Assembly: GCA_900549475.1 (NCBI GenBank)
Contig: UROF01000031.1
Coordinates: 1-28,653 of the forward strand
Reading direction: 5' to 3'
Length of the DNA: 28,653 nt
DNA from: an uncultured Eubacteriales bacterium
GTDB lineage: Bacteria; Bacillota; Clostridia; Oscillospirales; Oscillospiraceae
A model generated the notes under the pieces. The model made no database searches and was not told where the DNA came from. It worked only from the letters and a program-made list of their open reading frames with translations. Shown one piece after another: positions 28,362-28,653 of the stretch. The number at the start of each line of letters is the position of its first letter. The stretch's first letter is position 1. Position numbers and translations under genes: made by a program.

Positions 28362-28653
28362 ATGGCAGCGTTCAAGAACAAGGACAACGGCACCTGGTAT
28401 GTGCAGTTCCGCTACACCGACTGGAAGGGAGAGCGTCAGCAGAAGCTCAAAAGGGGCTTTGCCACCAAGCGAGAGGCGCTGGAATGGGAACGGGAGTTCC
28501 TGATGGAGAAGCAGGCCGATGTGAACATGACCTTTGAGAGCTTCGTCGCCCTCTATGAGAGGGACATTAAGCCCAAGCTGAAGCTCAATACCTGGCTTAC
28601 CAAGGAGAGCATCATCAAAAAGAAGATCCTGCCCTATTTTGCCAAGCGGAAGC
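28362..28653 (+). CDS. Tyrosine-type site-specific integrase, N-terminal part (cut by window edge)
   Basis: The first 97 codons are in the window and the frame is open to the edge. The N-terminus (MAAFKNKDNGTWYVQFRYTD, then a KGERQQKLKRGFATKREALE segment) is an arm-binding three-stranded domain. The next part (VNMTFESFVALYERDIKPKLK, then TKESIIKKKILPYF) starts the SAM-like core-binding domain of phage-type integrases. The catalytic domain with R-H-R-Y would lie beyond 28653. ATG 28362 follows GGGGGAG and lies two bases after the excisionase stop. Confidence 0.92.
   Translation, partial: MAAFKNKDNGTWYVQFRYTDWKGERQQKLKRGFATKREALEWEREFLMEKQADVNMTFESFVALYERDIKPKLKLNTWLTKESIIKKKILPYFAKRK

Larger units (their letters stand above)
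27071..28653. mobile_element. One end of an integrative element next to guaA (right end outside window)
   Basis: Downstream of guaA lie an AT-rich stretch with direct repeats, an XRE repressor, a divergent operator region, an excisionase-like gene and the start of a tyrosine integrase. This is the standard recombination and control module at the end of a conjugative or mobilisable element. The 3' end of guaA is a known integration site for genomic islands. I cannot see the other end or a repeat of the guaA tail, so the left boundary near 27071 is inferred. Confidence 0.6.

Noticed and set aside
1..28653. CRISPR array, tRNA or rRNA genes, insertion sequences with transposase
   Set aside because: I looked for regularly spaced repeats, clover-leaf sequences with CCA ends and transposase motifs and saw none in the window.

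Overview
The window looks like chromosomal DNA from an anaerobic, moderately GC-rich Firmicute of the Oscillospiraceae/Oscillospirales type. The clues are a V-type ATP synthase, a complete Liv ABC transporter, a CIRCE-controlled groESL operon, strong AAGGAGG ribosome binding sites and sigma-A promoters, and small proteins (DUF1858, GGGtGRT) typical of gut Clostridia. This assignment is inferred from gene content and family resemblance; no database was searched.

Layout. Bases 1-1367 hold the end of a V-type ATPase operon (B, then D subunit) and its terminator. Bases 1368-2182 hold a cobalamin-riboswitch-like leader followed by terminators but no recognisable downstream gene, then a small DUF1858 gene on the minus strand. 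Next come an NCS2 xanthine/uracil permease (+), a 6-phosphofructokinase (-), and a two-gene operon (+) of a NifU-like scaffold and a GGGtGRT-family protein, driven by a perfect consensus promoter. groES-groEL (-), a diacylglycerol-kinase-family lipid kinase (-) and a THUMP-domain RNA methyltransferase (-) follow, then a stomatin/SPFH protein (+). Bases 13007-18118 are a complete branched-chain amino-acid transporter operon, livJHMGF, in which hairpins separate livJ from the rest.

Bases 18253-20677 form an unassigned four-gene cassette: an MFS-like protein, a 110-aa membrane protein, and two proteins with a signal peptide and a C-terminal anchor. Bases 20729-24660 form an amino-sugar cluster: an AGE-family epimerase (-) diverging from an atypical ROK protein and NagA (+). 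A probable free-standing small RNA of about 100 nt (24827-24925) follows, then an Smr-domain protein and an ArsC/Spx-family thioredoxin-fold protein. Then comes guaA, whose glutaminase domain has lost about 90 residues, including the whole catalytic region.

From about 27071 to the right edge the DNA changes character. An AT-rich stretch next to the 3' end of guaA is followed by a minus-strand XRE repressor, a divergent control region with repeated CTAAGC half-sites over both promoters, an excisionase-like protein, and the start of a tyrosine integrase cut by the window edge. This looks like one end of an integrative element placed downstream of guaA.

The observations most worth follow-up are the glutaminase-less GuaA, the NifU-like/GGGtGRT operon, the orphan riboswitch, the small RNA unit and the four-gene envelope cassette.
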